Notes: generated from the letters alone by a model not told the origin. 64,000 nt of DNA from Muscardinus avellanarius (GCA_963383645.1 OY726560.1:28294800-28358799), one strand, 5' to 3'; numbered from the stretch's first letter, positions 34,016 to 46,532 are shown. Numbers and translations: made by a program.

Positions 34016-35524
34016 GGACTACCACCCTTGAGTGCAGCCTCTATCAGTCAGGTTGATAATGCTTTCAAAATTTCCCCTAAATGACTGGTAAGTCATAGAG
34101 TTTCTAGCTTAATTTGAATAATTAAATTTGGTCTTTGTTTTTGAAGAAACACTCAGTTCTACTTGTCCATCCAACCAGAATGTTGGCATTTGTCCACCCC
34201 ATGGAGTGACAGCTTTAGGAAGAGGTAGGGAAAATATCTAGAGGCATGAACAAGTGCTTTGCTTTGGAGATATTGAAGCCTGGGTTATAAACCCTACAGT
34301 TTGTCATAAACATCTTGATGAGGTGAAGGACAAACATGGCCAAGATATTGTCACCGACAGTAAGCAAAGAAGGAAAAGACCTATTAAATTAAACTTATGG
34401 AGTTTACACAAGTTTTAGAAATTTCATACCAGAATTTTTTTCTGTTAAAAAGAAAAAAAAAACTTCAAAGTAATTCTGAAAAGCAAACATTTTAAATATC
34501 CTTCCTTTTCTCATATCTCCTGATATCTGAAGGCAATCTCCTTTTTCCATATGCTATATGACTTCCCCTAATACTATAAAATTGATATATCTCACTTTAA
34601 TAGCAATAATTCCACCTTTTCTCTAGTTATCCTACAGTGTCATACAAAAATTCCTTCCAAATATATCAGGAGAACAAAGGAACTTTTATAAGACTTTCCA
34701 ATACTCAATATGTCCTATATATTGGCCATGTGGTCCAATATGGTAATTCATGTGGTCAGAAGGGTTCAGCAATCTCTGTGTACTTAACAATCTGACCCTT
34801 ATCCTTAGAATCAAGGACTGTGTCAGTTCAACCAAAGAATCTAGAGCAATAAAGCAGAATTAAATGTAAATCTCTTAGGTCTTTTGGGGTACATTGATTT
34901 TTCTGCTGCTGCTATTTTCCAAGACTGCTATGCAGAGACACCCAGAGGCTGTGCCAAAATTCCAGTCATTGCTGTTAGGGGAAGTAAAACATCTTACTCA
35001 GGAATGGTCTAGAAGTAGTCTTATATTTGTCAAATATATAATCCATTTCTTTTAGTATTATCTAGGAAGTACCTGAAAAAAAAATGATCCCCCTTCTGGA
35101 GATGGCCTCATTTGATGACTTGTCTTACAATGACATGTAGTTCAAAAGAAGATGAAATAGTGTTAAAATGTTTATAGAACAATTCAGAATTCAACAATTT
35201 CTGATGCATATAGATGGTAGAGTATGTGAAAGGTCCAAGAAGTACTTTGACTATTCAGCTATCTTTGTAATAAATTTATGACAATAGGTCAACTACACGC
35301 AGAAAGTGCTCAATACATAATTTTCTAAAGGTCAGACTAAATATCTGGGCTGTTGTCAATAATCCAAGAGTAAGAATATATATCAAATTCATCAAGGAAT
35401 GTGTTAAAGAAAGCTTTGAGAATGATTCTAAGTTCTTCCCAGTGATATAGTAATTATGTGGTTGCATTTGATTAGCCAAAGCTATTTTAAACTGAAAGAA
35501 AAATTGTATATATTTATCATATTC
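34016..35524. other. Unassigned intron sequence
   Basis: No named repeat. A stop-free stretch without a start codon at about 34242-34418 on + could be a pseudogene scrap, but no family was recognised. Confidence 0.4.
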
Positions 35525-35665
35525 AGAATGATTCTTAATGTAAACATTGTGGAATGCTTAAATCTAGCTATTTAGTATTGGTGATATTTTGCACAGTTAT
35601 CATTTTTGTGGTGAAAACATTTAATATCTACTGGTATAATGATGATACCATTGAATCAACACCAT
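35525..35665 (+). mobile_element. L1M 3' UTR fragment (sense)
   Basis: AACATTGTGGAATGCTTAAA, TCTAGCTATTTAGTATTGGT and TTATCATTTTTGTGGTGAAA, homologous to the start of the copy at 33471. Confidence 0.7.
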
Positions 35666-36719
35666 CTATTTAGAATAATCTCTTGGGAAACATGGGTACA
35701 TTGATCCAGAGGATTCACTTGACATGATGGAATAGAGGATAAGGTTTTCTTCAGAAAGAAAATATGCCATTTATTCCTTATAAACATGAGATGTTCTTGG
35801 GGTCAGATTAGATACATTCTCAAAAATGACATTTCCATTTGGCAATCGGGATCTTATGGATCCTTGTTAATCAATAAATCCAGTTAATCCACCCAAAATG
35901 GAATTTTCAAGGGGGAAGTCTTATCTTTATAGGTAAGGGATTCAGATTTTATAAGCGACCAGTAGAAAAGTAATAGTTATTTTTTAAAAAGAGTGTCCCA
36001 ATAGTCTTGCCATAAAAAAATTTAGGGTATCTTAATGGAGTATACTGTTTCTGATCAGAGACTAAAATGGAAAACCTATTACTACATGGAAACTTATAGC
36101 TCAAAGCAGTCATTAAGGTTGTAGGGCTAGAAAAGCAATAGTACTTCTCTACATAATTATCTTCCCAACTGAGAGAATCCCTTTGGTATTTTATCAGTGT
36201 TCACAGAACAAGTACGTAACACATCAACATTAATTATTTATTTAACAGAAGAATACTCAACATTAATACACTGAATTTTCCTAAAGGGCCTTACCCACAA
36301 AGCCACATTAGCTTCTGTTTCACATTGTGAACTCTATTTAAACTCTATCAATTTGATTTGGGTATCTAATGTCCCTCAAGATTTGGTTAAATGATGACTG
36401 AAATTCCTGTAATAGAGTCATACACTAATAGAGTCATAAAAATTTGAACTCTCCTGTTTTCTTTGGTTTCTATTTGAATCAGGGAGACTTTTGCCCCAAT
36501 CCTAATAAATTTGTCTCTAAAGCAGGTGTTGTCTAATTAGTGGAGGAAGGGAGAAGTTAGAAAATTCAGTGGGAAGAAATGTCTTTCAGCCAACAGACAA
36601 GGTGCATTTACTTTCAATTTTCAGAAATACAGTGGCTGGTTTCAAGAATTTTTTGGATGTCTTTGAGTCAATTTCTCTCTCTCCAGTAGGTCAACTCGGT
36701 TAGCATTGTAAACTCTAGG
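35666..36719. other. Unassigned intron sequence
   Basis: Nothing recognised. It may hold decayed LTR-element interior. Confidence 0.4.
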
Positions 36720-36910
36720 ACAGTGTGTTAGTTATCTTTGCATTACTATAACAAAATATCAAGAGTAAGAAACTTAAAAAGAGGAAAGGTGTATATTGAA
36801 TTATAGTTTGGGAGGTTTCAGTCCATGTTGATTGTCCTTGTTTATTCTGGGCCTGTGGCAAGGCAATACCATGCAGTGGGAGATTGTGGTAAAGCTACTC
36901 ATTTCCTATT
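36720..36910 (-). mobile_element. MaLR-type LTR fragment (antisense)
   Basis: GTGTTAGTTATCTTTGCATT, ACAAAATATCAAGAGTAAGA, GAGGTTTCAGTCCATGTTGA and CTGGGCCTGTGGCAAGGCAA parallel the copy at 25142. Homology fades after about 36910. Confidence 0.65.
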
Positions 36911-37498
36911 TCTTTTAGTGAGGTTAATTATCTCTATAACATGTCTAAAAGTAGGTAGAAAGTTCTACTCTCTATTCCCAGTATTGAAAGTAAGCCTTCT
37001 TGTTAGGGCAACTATCTTTGCTTCTACTTTACAATAGTCATCCTGCAGCCCCTTTTACCATGTCTCTGTATTAACAAGCATTAAAGGGGAGGGCCATTTA
37101 TTGCCTGGTAGACCGTTCAATTTGGTTAATGTTTTTCCATTTATTTCCAAATACATTTTTCAAACAGATTCCTTAAATCTCCTGAGTCCCTCATTGTTCA
37201 TTATTCCTAATCTAGAAAACATTTTCTCTATTGAGAACTAATCCTCATATTTGCAAGTTAACAAGTTAGATTGCCCACTTTTATGGATGTCGGCAAAAGT
37301 CAAAATATTTCTGGGTCACACTTTATTATTCACAACACAAGCAGTATCCAGAGTCTCAGCTTTAAGCCCCAGTTCTCTCAGGGCTCCATTACTAGAACAA
37401 GGTATCAAATGCTTATACCATGCATTTCAGAAGAGGAACACTGGGATAAGAAAACCCCAATATTTATATAGGAAACTAATTATGCCTGTCCCAGTTAA
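36911..37498. other. Unassigned intron sequence
   Basis: Nothing recognised. The frames at 37251-37502 and 37271-37471 overlap each other and show no domain. Confidence 0.4.
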
Positions 37499-37790
37499 AT
37501 AATAGCTTAATTGCTTAAGTGCTGAACCTATGTATTCACACATACATATACTGTCTATGAATAAAAGGGAAATATATTTTATCTTTCAAACTGTGATCAA
37601 GTCTGCCGCTCAACTCTTTAAATGATAGTATAACTATTTAAGTTCTAAACCTATGTATTCTCTCTCACACACACAGACACACACACACACACATACAAAG
37701 AGGCACACAAAAAAGATACATTGTCTATGTACAAAAGGAGGTATATCCTGCCTTTCAAATTTGTAATCAAGTCAACCATTTGATAGTAGA
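37499..37790 (+). repeat. Diverged tandem duplication with CA expansion
   Basis: Unit one (37499-37620) and unit two (37621-37790) share ordered words: ATAGCTTAATTGCTTAAGT against ATAGTATAACTATTTAAGT, then AACCTATGTATTC in both, CTGTCTATGAATAAAAGG against TTGTCTATGTACAAAAGG, and CTTTCAAACTGTGATCAAGT against CTTTCAAATTTGTAATCAAG. Unit two carries an extra CA-rich tract. Confidence 0.8.
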
Positions 37791-38832
37791 AATAATATAT
37801 TTCTCCTTTAAGGTTATTTGGCACACATTTGTGAAAAAAAGAGTCCAGAATAAATAACTCTCGTAAAAAATATGTACACAGGAGACCCATGGAGAATTGT
37901 CTCGCAAGAGCTTAGCAATAACCTCCTTGATTCTGAGGGCACCAAATGCCTCCTAAGCTGCCTGCTGTGACCACATGGGCCATGACTGCCAGGATGGCTC
38001 TAAAGGGGATTGATCGCTCTTCCATCTGTGAATACAGAGAAAGTGTTGCTAATAGAATGACTGGAAGGTGTCCACTGGTAGTAAGTGAAAGAAAATAAAA
38101 ATAAGAAACCTAACAGATAGGAAGTCAGTGCATTTTAATAGACTTTATAATTTTTCACTTTGAATATACTTTATTCTAATAAATAAAATGAAAAGGAGAT
38201 GATAATTACTTGGAACTGTTTAGAATAAATACCTGTGTATGTCTATGCATAAAACAGATAAGCAAACTATTTGTTCAGGTAAGAATGTATAAAGAAATAA
38301 TATAGAATAAGAAACATTTGGTGAAATCTTAAAATTTTTTTAAAAATAAAATGCTCAGAACTAGAAGTTTTTAGAATATATGCATGAAAATTTATTTTTA
38401 TTTAAATAGTTTTGACCAGTCTGATCCAAGATTTTTCTTAAAGGAAATAGGTTAATATGATAAATTAATAGCTGAGTTCTGGTTCAGATTTACTCAAAGG
38501 TAGAGCCAACTATGACATTTTTCTGCTGCAACAGCTAGTAAATAAAGAGGCAAGAAAGTTAGGTGCTGCATAATTAGGAATGGTTGTTAAGATTAGTGTT
38601 CAAGTTATTGGAGATTGGGTGAGTGTGCTGAAGTAGTAGACTTAAATCATACAAAGTATTAAAGACTCAAAACTCATGCATCCCTACAATATCTTAAATA
38701 ATGTTGTATATTAGCTCAAATTATGGCTTATTTACATATAAAATTGAAAATAAGCTCATTTATCATATGTATTCATATGTTCTCACTCATTCTCAAGAGC
38801 AATTTTCTTTACCATGAAGAATCCGAAATCTA
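37791..38832. other. Unassigned AT-rich intron sequence
   Basis: Nothing recognised. Confidence 0.5.
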
Positions 38833-38983
38833 AACATAGAGATTAATAATACTAACTATTATAATATAACTATTATAATATAACTATAATAATACTATTA
38901 TAATATAACTATTATAACCTATATAAATATAATATTATATTAACTATGTTAGTAATACTAATATTAACATAGAGATTAATAAT
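38833..38983. repeat. AT-rich minisatellite flanked by an 18-bp direct repeat
   Basis: AACATAGAGATTAATAAT occurs at 38833-38850 and again at 38966-38983. Between them are imperfect tandem copies of an AACTATTATAATAT-type unit. Confidence 0.85.
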
Positions 38984-38996
38984 ATGAATACAATTT

Positions 38997-39168
38997 TTTT
39001 TTGGTGGTAGTGGGGATGGAATCCTTCTACCTCTGGGCTACACTCTCAGACCTATTTTATATTTTTTATTTGGAAACAGGGTCTCTTAAGTCAGAACCTG
39101 TGCGATCCTCCTGTCTCTGCCTCCTAAGTGCGGGGATTACAAGTGTGTGCCACAACTCCCTGTCAAAT
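38997..39168 (-). mobile_element. B1-dID-type SINE (antisense, internally shortened)
   Basis: TTTGGTGGTAGTGGGGATGG, CTACACTCTCAGACCTATTT, GGAAACAGGGTCTCTTAAGT and CCTAAGTGCGGGGATTACAA. Confidence 0.88.
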
Positions 39169-40811
39169 ACAATTTTTTAAAAAATTTCAACTTTTATGAT
39201 TATTGTGATTGTCCATGATGTTGTCCAATGACTAAGGATGTAATGATTTACAACAGAAAATAAGATGCAGCATATCCTATTATAATAATAATATAAAGTC
39301 ATATGTAATGAAACATAAAACATACTACGGTTTTAATAATAAAATATTTTTATAATTTTAAATGTAATTTTTAACTTTGTACATATGTATATACACAACC
39401 TTGTTTTGTATATGAATGATATATATAATATATGTTTGTTATGTTTTAAATGTACTTTATTTAATATAACCCAGTATCAATTTATATACTGTGTGAAAAG
39501 TAACTATTATTAAGTTTATACACTTTATTTTTATTATATCTCCTTTAAAATACAATATTCGAATTATACAAAATCAGAAGCAAAGGAAATTTAATTATAT
39601 CACTGCTTTGGTTAAAGATAAAATATCAAAGGAGTTTTACTATTTAACAAAAGCCTTTTATTCACAAATAATATCAAGATTGATTTTAAGAACTAGGATT
39701 TCAAAAGAAAAAATGAAATTCATGCTATGTGGGAAAATTTTAGTGATGCAAAAGAAACAGAAACGCAGTGTTATTACCAAGTTTAACATAATTACATTAT
39801 TGGCAGCAAAACTGAATTCATCAAGTATGAGAAAGATATTTTCTTTAAAATCAGTCCACCAATTTCACTATTTTTAAGCACTAAAAATTGTGCAACTTGT
39901 ATCCTTGATATTTTTACTGGTTTATAATTGGAACTATAAATTTATGAAAGTGTTTGTCATTTTAAAGTTGTTTAAAATAATACTGTAACATAATTTGGGC
40001 ATAGTTTAATATATAAACAATTTATAGTTAATTTTCACATCAATAATAAACAACAGTAGACAATGGGAAATGCTTTGAAATCATAACCTTGTAATCTGTT
40101 AATAAATCCTAGAGAAGAGGATCATTTAAAATATTTCCTCTTTGTGTCCTTAAAGAAAAAACAACTAAAGAGTATCTAATAGTGAAAATAAAATTCCATA
40201 CTCTTTAATACATTGGAATTCTGTTTTAAAACCAGAGTGTTCATTCTATTTTACAGTTAGAGGGTGGTTTGTCTCTTTCTGTGCTTGTCCCAACATCAGT
40301 TAAATGAATATGCATCAGGAGGGCTCTAGTCCAGAGCCAGCCTCTTTTTCTGAAGAGTAACATTCCCAACCATAAGACCAATATTTACATTAATTTGGGA
40401 GATTACTTATTATACTGGTGAATTTTATCAATATTTTATCAAAATAAATATAAGATTAATAAGGGCATATAATTGGTAGAGCAGGAACAAACCGGTCCAT
40501 ACAGATGGATATGTAGCATATTTCGCTTTTTTCTTAACTCTTAGAATTATGATTTCTTCATTTAATGATTATTGAAATGGTTTCATGTACATTCTTAATT
40601 AATTTATTCTATATTATTTATGAAGTACATTTTTTCTATCAAGACTAAAGTAGGTTCTAATGAAACATTGGCCAATGATAAATATGGTCTTTACCCTCAT
40701 CTAACTTATTAACTAGTAGGCATGAAAGACAAATGCATACAGGAATATACACGTAAGAGCTATTTTGTAAGAAAAAATGAAGTTCTTAGGACAAATTGTG
40801 AGTAGATTTTT
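39169..40811. other. Unassigned AT-rich intron sequence
   Basis: 1.6 kb of AT-rich sequence without named repeats. The frame 39608-39877 is Lys/Ile-rich and has no domain. Confidence 0.5.
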
Positions 40812-41250
40812 GTCTGAGAGACAAAAATACCTGAAAAAACCAGCTTAAGGGAGAAAATATTTATTTTGGCTCACAGTTTCAGCATTTTCAGTCCCCATTC
40901 AGCAGGTTTTGTTGCTTCAGGGCTGAGTTGAGGTATCATGGGAGAAGGGTGTGATGAAAGAAAGATGCATCCCTCATAGCAACAAAGCAGAGAGAGGAAA
41001 ATGCTGGGAATAAAGTACAATCCCCAAGGGCAGGCTCCCAAGGACTGACCTCCTCCAACTAGGTCCTACCTATTATAGTTTCCACTGCCTCCAGATAGTC
41101 CACTCAAGTTATAAAGGCATCAGGGTATAACGCTGCTGCTGATATCTGAGCCCTTAAGTTCTAATCAGTGCTCTAAAGCTCCACCTTTGGATATTGTTAC
41201 ACTGGGAATGGGAATCAAGCCTTTGGTAGATGTTCAGATTCCAAACTCTA
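40812..41250 (-). mobile_element. MaLR-type LTR (antisense)
   Basis: GACAAAAATACCTGAAAAAA, TATTTTGGCTCACAGTTTCA, GACCTCCTCCAACTAGGTCC and CTCCACCTTTGGATATTG: antisense LTR order as in the copy at 25142, more diverged. Confidence 0.72.
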
Positions 41251-41339
41251 ACAAATAACATTGGTTGGATATTAAATAAAGCAATTTGTTTAGAAATGGG
41301 AATATTTACATGGCCAATTAAGATAGCTAAACTTATAAA

Positions 41340-41680
41340 GAGAACAGAAAGGATTTTTTTTAAGGCAGGGAGTAAAATGCAGTAAGCCAGAGGCTGGAGG
41401 GAAGGAGTACTCAGTATAAAGTAGGTAGAGTGATGATTAAAGGAAAGATTCCTTTGAACCACACTATTGGAAGTAAGAAGTTGTCAGGTTATGCAAGCAC
41501 ATTAAGGAAATCTGTTTTCATTCTCAGCAATGGGAACTTATTGATTTTTTTTTTAGAAACAGGAGGCATGTATAATCAGATTTTCATTTAAAAAATATAA
41601 CAAGCTGGATGTAGTATAAAAAATGGAGCCACATGTGATCATTTGAATTGTAGTTGTGTGTGGTAGAAATGTAGAAAAGT
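41340..41680 (+). repeat. Ancient mammalian repeat (family not assigned)
   Basis: CAGCAATGGGAACTTATTGA, GAAACAGGAGGCATGTATAA and CAGATTTTCATTTAAAAAAT resemble the middle of an old repeat also suspected at 13430. Confidence 0.35.
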
Positions 41681-42764
41681 GAATGCCTTTCAGCAGTTAT
41701 GTAGGAGGAAAACCATAATATTTAGTGATGGATTAAATAACGAGGTACTGAGTGAAAGAAAATACAGAATCAAGTAATCCTCAAATGTCTAGTTATTTCC
41801 CAGCAATAAATATGTTAGTAAAGACAGGTGATATGAGTAGACTTATATCTGAATAGATTTACCCTACATAAATTCATCCAGTGGATTTTCTTTGAATTCT
41901 AGGAGGTTGTACATTTGATAACTAATAACATGAATAAAGTATTGAACATTTAGCATGAATCAGATTCAAACCTAGTATATCTCTTTACATTTTATCTTTT
42001 TCTCATACTAACTAACCTATTGGAGTGATGAGTACTTTCATTTTTGTTTTCATAGTTAGAAGACACAAGAGCCTGTGTTATTTTCCACTATATGTTGCAG
42101 CAACTCCATAGATCTGGTTCTATGAATCTGGCTGGAAGCAATGCTCATTTAAACAAATTTATTGTAATTGGGTCTGTACTCCTAGGAAACATTTTTTATA
42201 CTTTGAGATACTGTGAAATCTTAGAATGTAACATAATAAATAAACATTTTGAATTTATCTATTAAAAAACAATTATATATTATTAAAACACTACATTGGT
42301 TTTTTAATCCACCCTATTTGGCATTGACTTTTTCCTTATTCAGTTTTATTAAGTCATAACACAAAGCTTTTGTAATCCATTTCAGTTCTTAAAATTATTA
42401 TAATGTTTAACAGAACAGTTTTCTGAGCCTGACCATTCTTCTATACTCAAAAAATAAGTAGTCTTTCTTTCTTTATATTTCTCTGCAAGGCCACCTATAC
42501 AGCACAGAAGGAAAGCAAACAGTAATTACTCTCTGGTTCTTGCAAGTGAGTAAACTGAGCTGAATGTAAACAGAGCGTGGATTTAAAGTCATTCTATTAG
42601 GTATAAAATCATATCATCATACTAACAAATATTATAATTGAGGACATGTTGAAATACTGTATAATCTACCTTCGTGAATGTCCAAAATATGAAGGGAGCC
42701 TCAGGCAGAAGTTAATAAATAGAGATCATCTCTCCCCGCTCTCATTTCCTAACTTAAGTCAGTG
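41681..42764. other. Unassigned intron sequence
   Basis: Nothing recognised. Confidence 0.5.
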
Positions 42765-42980
42765 AGTGAGTCCCATTGATGGCCTTACTTTAGATATACA
42801 TGGGAGCTTTAGAAAATACTGACATCCTGCACCTACCCCTAGCAGTTTCAATTTAATTGTGTTAAGGATAGGGATTACACTTAAATCAGAACTCAGAGAT
42901 TGGAACCTGTTCACCAAAATCTTTACAAGTTTACCAGGTAATCCCAGCATACAGTCAAGTTTGAAAATCAATGGCTTAAT
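42765..42980 (+). mobile_element. MER5A-type hAT DNA transposon remnant
   Basis: ATGGGAGCTTTAGAAAATAC, CCTGCACCTACCCCTAGCAG, TTTACCAGGTAATCCCAGCA and GTTTGAAAATCAATGGCTTA outline both ends of a MER5A-like element. Confidence 0.6.
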
Positions 42981-43194
42981 ATACTTAGGCTTAAACTTTA
43001 ATTTCTTCATCTGTAAAATGTAGATAATGATATCTATTCTCAAGAGTGGTTGTAATAATTTGGAAATTGAAAGTATATCTTGACTAGTGTATGGTTAGAA
43101 TTTGACAACTTGTAAACCTATTGCAAACTAATAATAATAGTAGTAGTAATATCAGTCATGATTGGGAGTTTACAGGTAATTTATGAACTTTATC

Positions 43195-43480
43195 CATATA
43201 TTTACTAGAAAACAGTTGCTCAGAGTCTGCTATATGTCAGTTTCTATTCTGGGATCTGTTCTATTTTCACAGAATTCACATTCTAAAGCAAGCCAGAGAA
43301 AATAAACAATCATAGAAACAAGAAGAGAAAAATTGCAGGATAAATTCTATTAAGAAAAATAAAAAGTAGCCTACTAGATAGGATGTGATAGGGAAGTCTC
43401 AGAGATCAATTTTAAAGCAGTATGCCGAGTTAAAGGTGGAATGTATTCATGTATCAAAGGAAATTGTACCCCAAGTAGTT
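43195..43480 (+). repeat. Ancient mammalian repeat (family not assigned)
   Basis: GTCTGCTATATGTCAGTTTC, ACATTCTAAAGCAAGCCAGA and AAATAAACAATCATAGAAAC, the pattern of an old interspersed repeat. Confidence 0.4.
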
Positions 43481-44029
43481 CAAACAGCATGTAAAAAAAG
43501 GGCTGACATTAGGCTACTGAAACTTTTCAAGTACACTTTCTCATACTATATAAATAAAGGTTTCTAGGAGATATTGTATTTTTTAAGAAAATATTTTTTC
43601 TTTTATTAAGTCATAGGAATATTTCATATGTATATTTATATTATCACAATAGATGTTATTGAGAAGACATAATTACCACACTTTTATAGAAATGGATAAA
43701 TTTAATACTATTAAGTATCATCTGTAGTAAAGTTGGAATTAAAAATCAAAGTTCTAAGTTCATGCTTCACTAGAGTTACTGAAATATGTAGACTTTGAAG
43801 CAATTGTACATCTTTTCTTATAAATGTTTGCTACAGTAATTATATATTTTACCTATTAGCAAATGTTTGGAAATATCTCTGACCTGTAATTTTACTCTCT
43901 TAAGTACACCAACATAAAATAGTATATTTAGAGAAATACTGATAATTAAAAGGGAAACAGTAATAATGAAAGTATTTCATATAATCAAACTTTTGAATTT
44001 GTTCCCCAGAATCTCCTTAACAAGATATA
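43481..44029. other. Unassigned AT-rich intron sequence
   Basis: Nothing recognised. Confidence 0.5.
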
Positions 44030-45330
44030 GTTCTTAGTCAGTGAAGACAAGGATTCGCCAATTGGCCACAGGTCACCATGGTATCCAGGCCCAAACTCAG
44101 CAGCGCCAGATACTTTGATGTTCCACTTTGAGTTTGTGGCCTGCAGGCTGGGATTTGATGTTCCACAGACACCACCATTGATATGCTGACTATATACTTG
44201 TGAAACTCTTCAAAACATTGACATGTGGCATCTGTTGTCATTTAGTATAAGATCAGCAGGGCCAGAGATCACTATGTTCTGAGCCTTCATCCTGGCTGGC
44301 TGAGCTGTGATGGCTAACAGACACCACCTCTAATCTGTTGGTTACAATTACATAAAGCCCTGTCAGTCACTATCATGCATGATTACCAAACACAAACTTC
44401 TGCTGGCCCTTAGTCTCCCTGATTTTAGGATACATTCTCTAGCAGGAGAATTATTATTATACTGTTTTTAGCCTGGGGCTGGGGTAGCTGAGTTTTTTGT
44501 TTGTTTGTTTGTTTGTTTTGTTTTGTTTTACCCAGGCAGCTGCAATCACATGAAATTTTATTGGCCTCTGTCTTTGTTCCTTGTAGCACCAAAACAGTAA
44601 TGGGTTAATATCCTTCTTAGCCTACAGAAAGTTTGTTGAGTTATTTCACCCCATGTATACCATTGCTGGTGTTTCTACATTTATTGCTATAGTCCTTGCG
44701 TGCACATGTGAACTTCCTATCCTAGGTACTGGATACCAGAGTATCCCTAGGTTCTGTTCAATAATTCACATTTCTGCTGTGTCCAACTGTAGTCCCGTCC
44801 TCCACTTCTCCAGGAATTCTTTGCAAACTCTCAGACTCTGTGGGTCTGTTCCTTGCCAAACAAGTTCATGTAGCCATGCATGATCTCACTGAGTTTGTAA
44901 ACTCAGTCTTGATGAGTGTCACTGGAGCTTCTGTAGGAAGAGAGAAGTTCAGCTGGAGGCATAGGAATTCACTAAACAGTGTAGTTGAGTGGTCTAGGGA
45001 GTCATATTTGCTTTTGATATTGGTCCTCTGCCTTCACTGGCTCAACAAGATTCTGCGTCTTTTTGCTGGAGTGGTCTCTGAAAGCTATGAGGTCCTGGCA
45101 TCTCCCTAAGATTGGGCCCCTTTCACTCTTTGATCATCAGATGAAACCCATGGAGGTCTTCTCAGTCCTCTAATCCTTACACTGCCTCCATTTCCACTAT
45201 ATTTCAGCTGCCTTTCTTTTGTTGAATTTTGACTTCTTTTCTTCTCTTGCCAAGCAGCCTTTCTACTGGATGAGTTCCAAGTCTTGGAGCCAGAAAAATG
45301 TTTTGCCTACTTCTATTCTACCATTTTTAA
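44030..45330. other. Higher-GC block of unknown origin
   Basis: About 1.3 kb is clearly less AT-rich than its surroundings. It contains repeated phrases TTTGATGTTCCAC (44114 and 44156) and ACAGACACCACC (44165 and 44319), plus a TTTG simple repeat near 44497-44530. It could be the 5' region of an old L1 or an ERV interior. Short frames at 44653-44883 and 44840-45109 are not recognisable proteins. Confidence 0.35.
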
Positions 45331-45435
45331 TCTTCTCTTCATTCATAATTTTAAGACATCTATAGTACCGGCTGGAAAAAATATGTTTTTTTTAATATAC
45401 AAAATTGTATTTTTTGTATTTTGTTCCAAAGCTTA

Positions 45436-45436
<1 letters not shown>

Positions 45437-45477
<41 letters not shown>

Positions 45478-45480
45478 ACA
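45437..45480. repeat. (CA)n microsatellite
   Basis: A nearly pure CA run of about 40 bp with one GCAC variant at its end. Confidence 0.95.
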
Positions 45481-45539
45481 CATACACATTTCATGTTGAA
45501 TCACCTTAATTAAAAAAGTTATAACAGTCTTTTTTGGTT

Positions 45540-45720
45540 AAGGGGATAGACTTTAGGGCCAGATAAATTTAGGTTAAATTTCCAACTTCACCCTCTATAT
45601 GACTATAGACAGATTATATATTACCACAAGTTGTTTTAATATTTAAAGTAGAAATAATAAAATCAATTCTATAGGGTTGTTGTCTGTCTATCAAATCTAT
45701 TTACTTGGTTTGAGTGGATG
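45540..45720 (+). mobile_element. MIR SINE fragment (sense)
   Basis: GGGCCAGATAAATTTAGGTTAAATTTCCAAC, CCTCTATATGACTATAGACA and AGTAGAAATAATAAAATC follow MIR sense order. Confidence 0.6.
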
Positions 45721-46320
45721 AAATTGATTCCTGTTAATTCCTGTTTCTAAAGTAGAATAGAATCATGTCAAATAGACTGAAGGATACCTAGACTGAATCT
45801 GATACCTTAAAAGCAGAATCTTCTCCCTTCAAGCTTCATAGCCTTTGAATAACAACCATACTGCTAGAGATGTCACCAAGAAATATTTGTCCTGTAAAAG
45901 CATTCTATCTCTCAGATGATAAGGCTAGAAATACTAGGTATAAAATGTAAGCGAGAAATGCTTCCCATCAATAATCGTAATGAATGGATTAATTGATGGG
46001 CAGCTCTGTGTGAAGGAGGCTTTTGGGCAGAGGACAGTGCTGCTTAAAATTGAAAGTGCATAGTAATCACTTAGACTTCTCTCTAATGGCAGTTTGTGAC
46101 TCAGTAATCACGTATTGGGGCCTGGATTTTGCTTTCTTTACAAGAAAGCTGCAACTGTTCTGGCAGATCACATTTTTAATATCAAGATTAAAACATAAAA
46201 CATAAATAAATAAATAAAAATACTATGGGAAGAAAATTACCCGTGAAGAAGAGTATTTAGTTTAGTTTAAGTTTTTAATTATTTTTAAGTGTCAAAACAA
46301 TTTCCTATTAGAAGTCTTCC
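45721..46320. other. Unassigned intron sequence
   Basis: Nothing recognised, apart from a short AAAT repeat near 46200. Confidence 0.5.
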
Positions 46321-46324
46321 ATTA

Positions 46325-46432
46325 ATTTTAATGGAAGCTGAAGTTGATTCTATTCTCATAATCGATTTTTACTATAATTTCTTGCTAAAGTTAAGAATTA
46401 AAAAGAAGCAAAAGAGATGAGTAAAAATAAAA
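46325..46432 (+). repeat. Unnamed dispersed segment, copy A
   Basis: TTAATGGAAGCTGAAGTTGA, CTCATAAT and AAGCAAAAGAGATGAGTAAA recur in the same order at 53023-53125. About 100 bp, family unknown. Confidence 0.7.
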
Positions 46433-46498
46433 TAATTACTCTACATAAGATTAGAAGTTTAAAGGCCTAGGGAGTTTTTTTGTGTATCTTTGGAACCA

Positions 46499-46532
46499 AA
46501 CAAACACAAACACACAAACACACACACACACA
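46499..46532. repeat. CA-rich simple repeat
   Basis: AAACACAAACACAC-type repeat followed by CA dinucleotides. Confidence 0.85.

Noticed and set aside
44653..45109. Frames in the higher-GC block, possible gene
   Set aside because: No recognisable protein family, no paired splice sites, overlapping frames in different phases.
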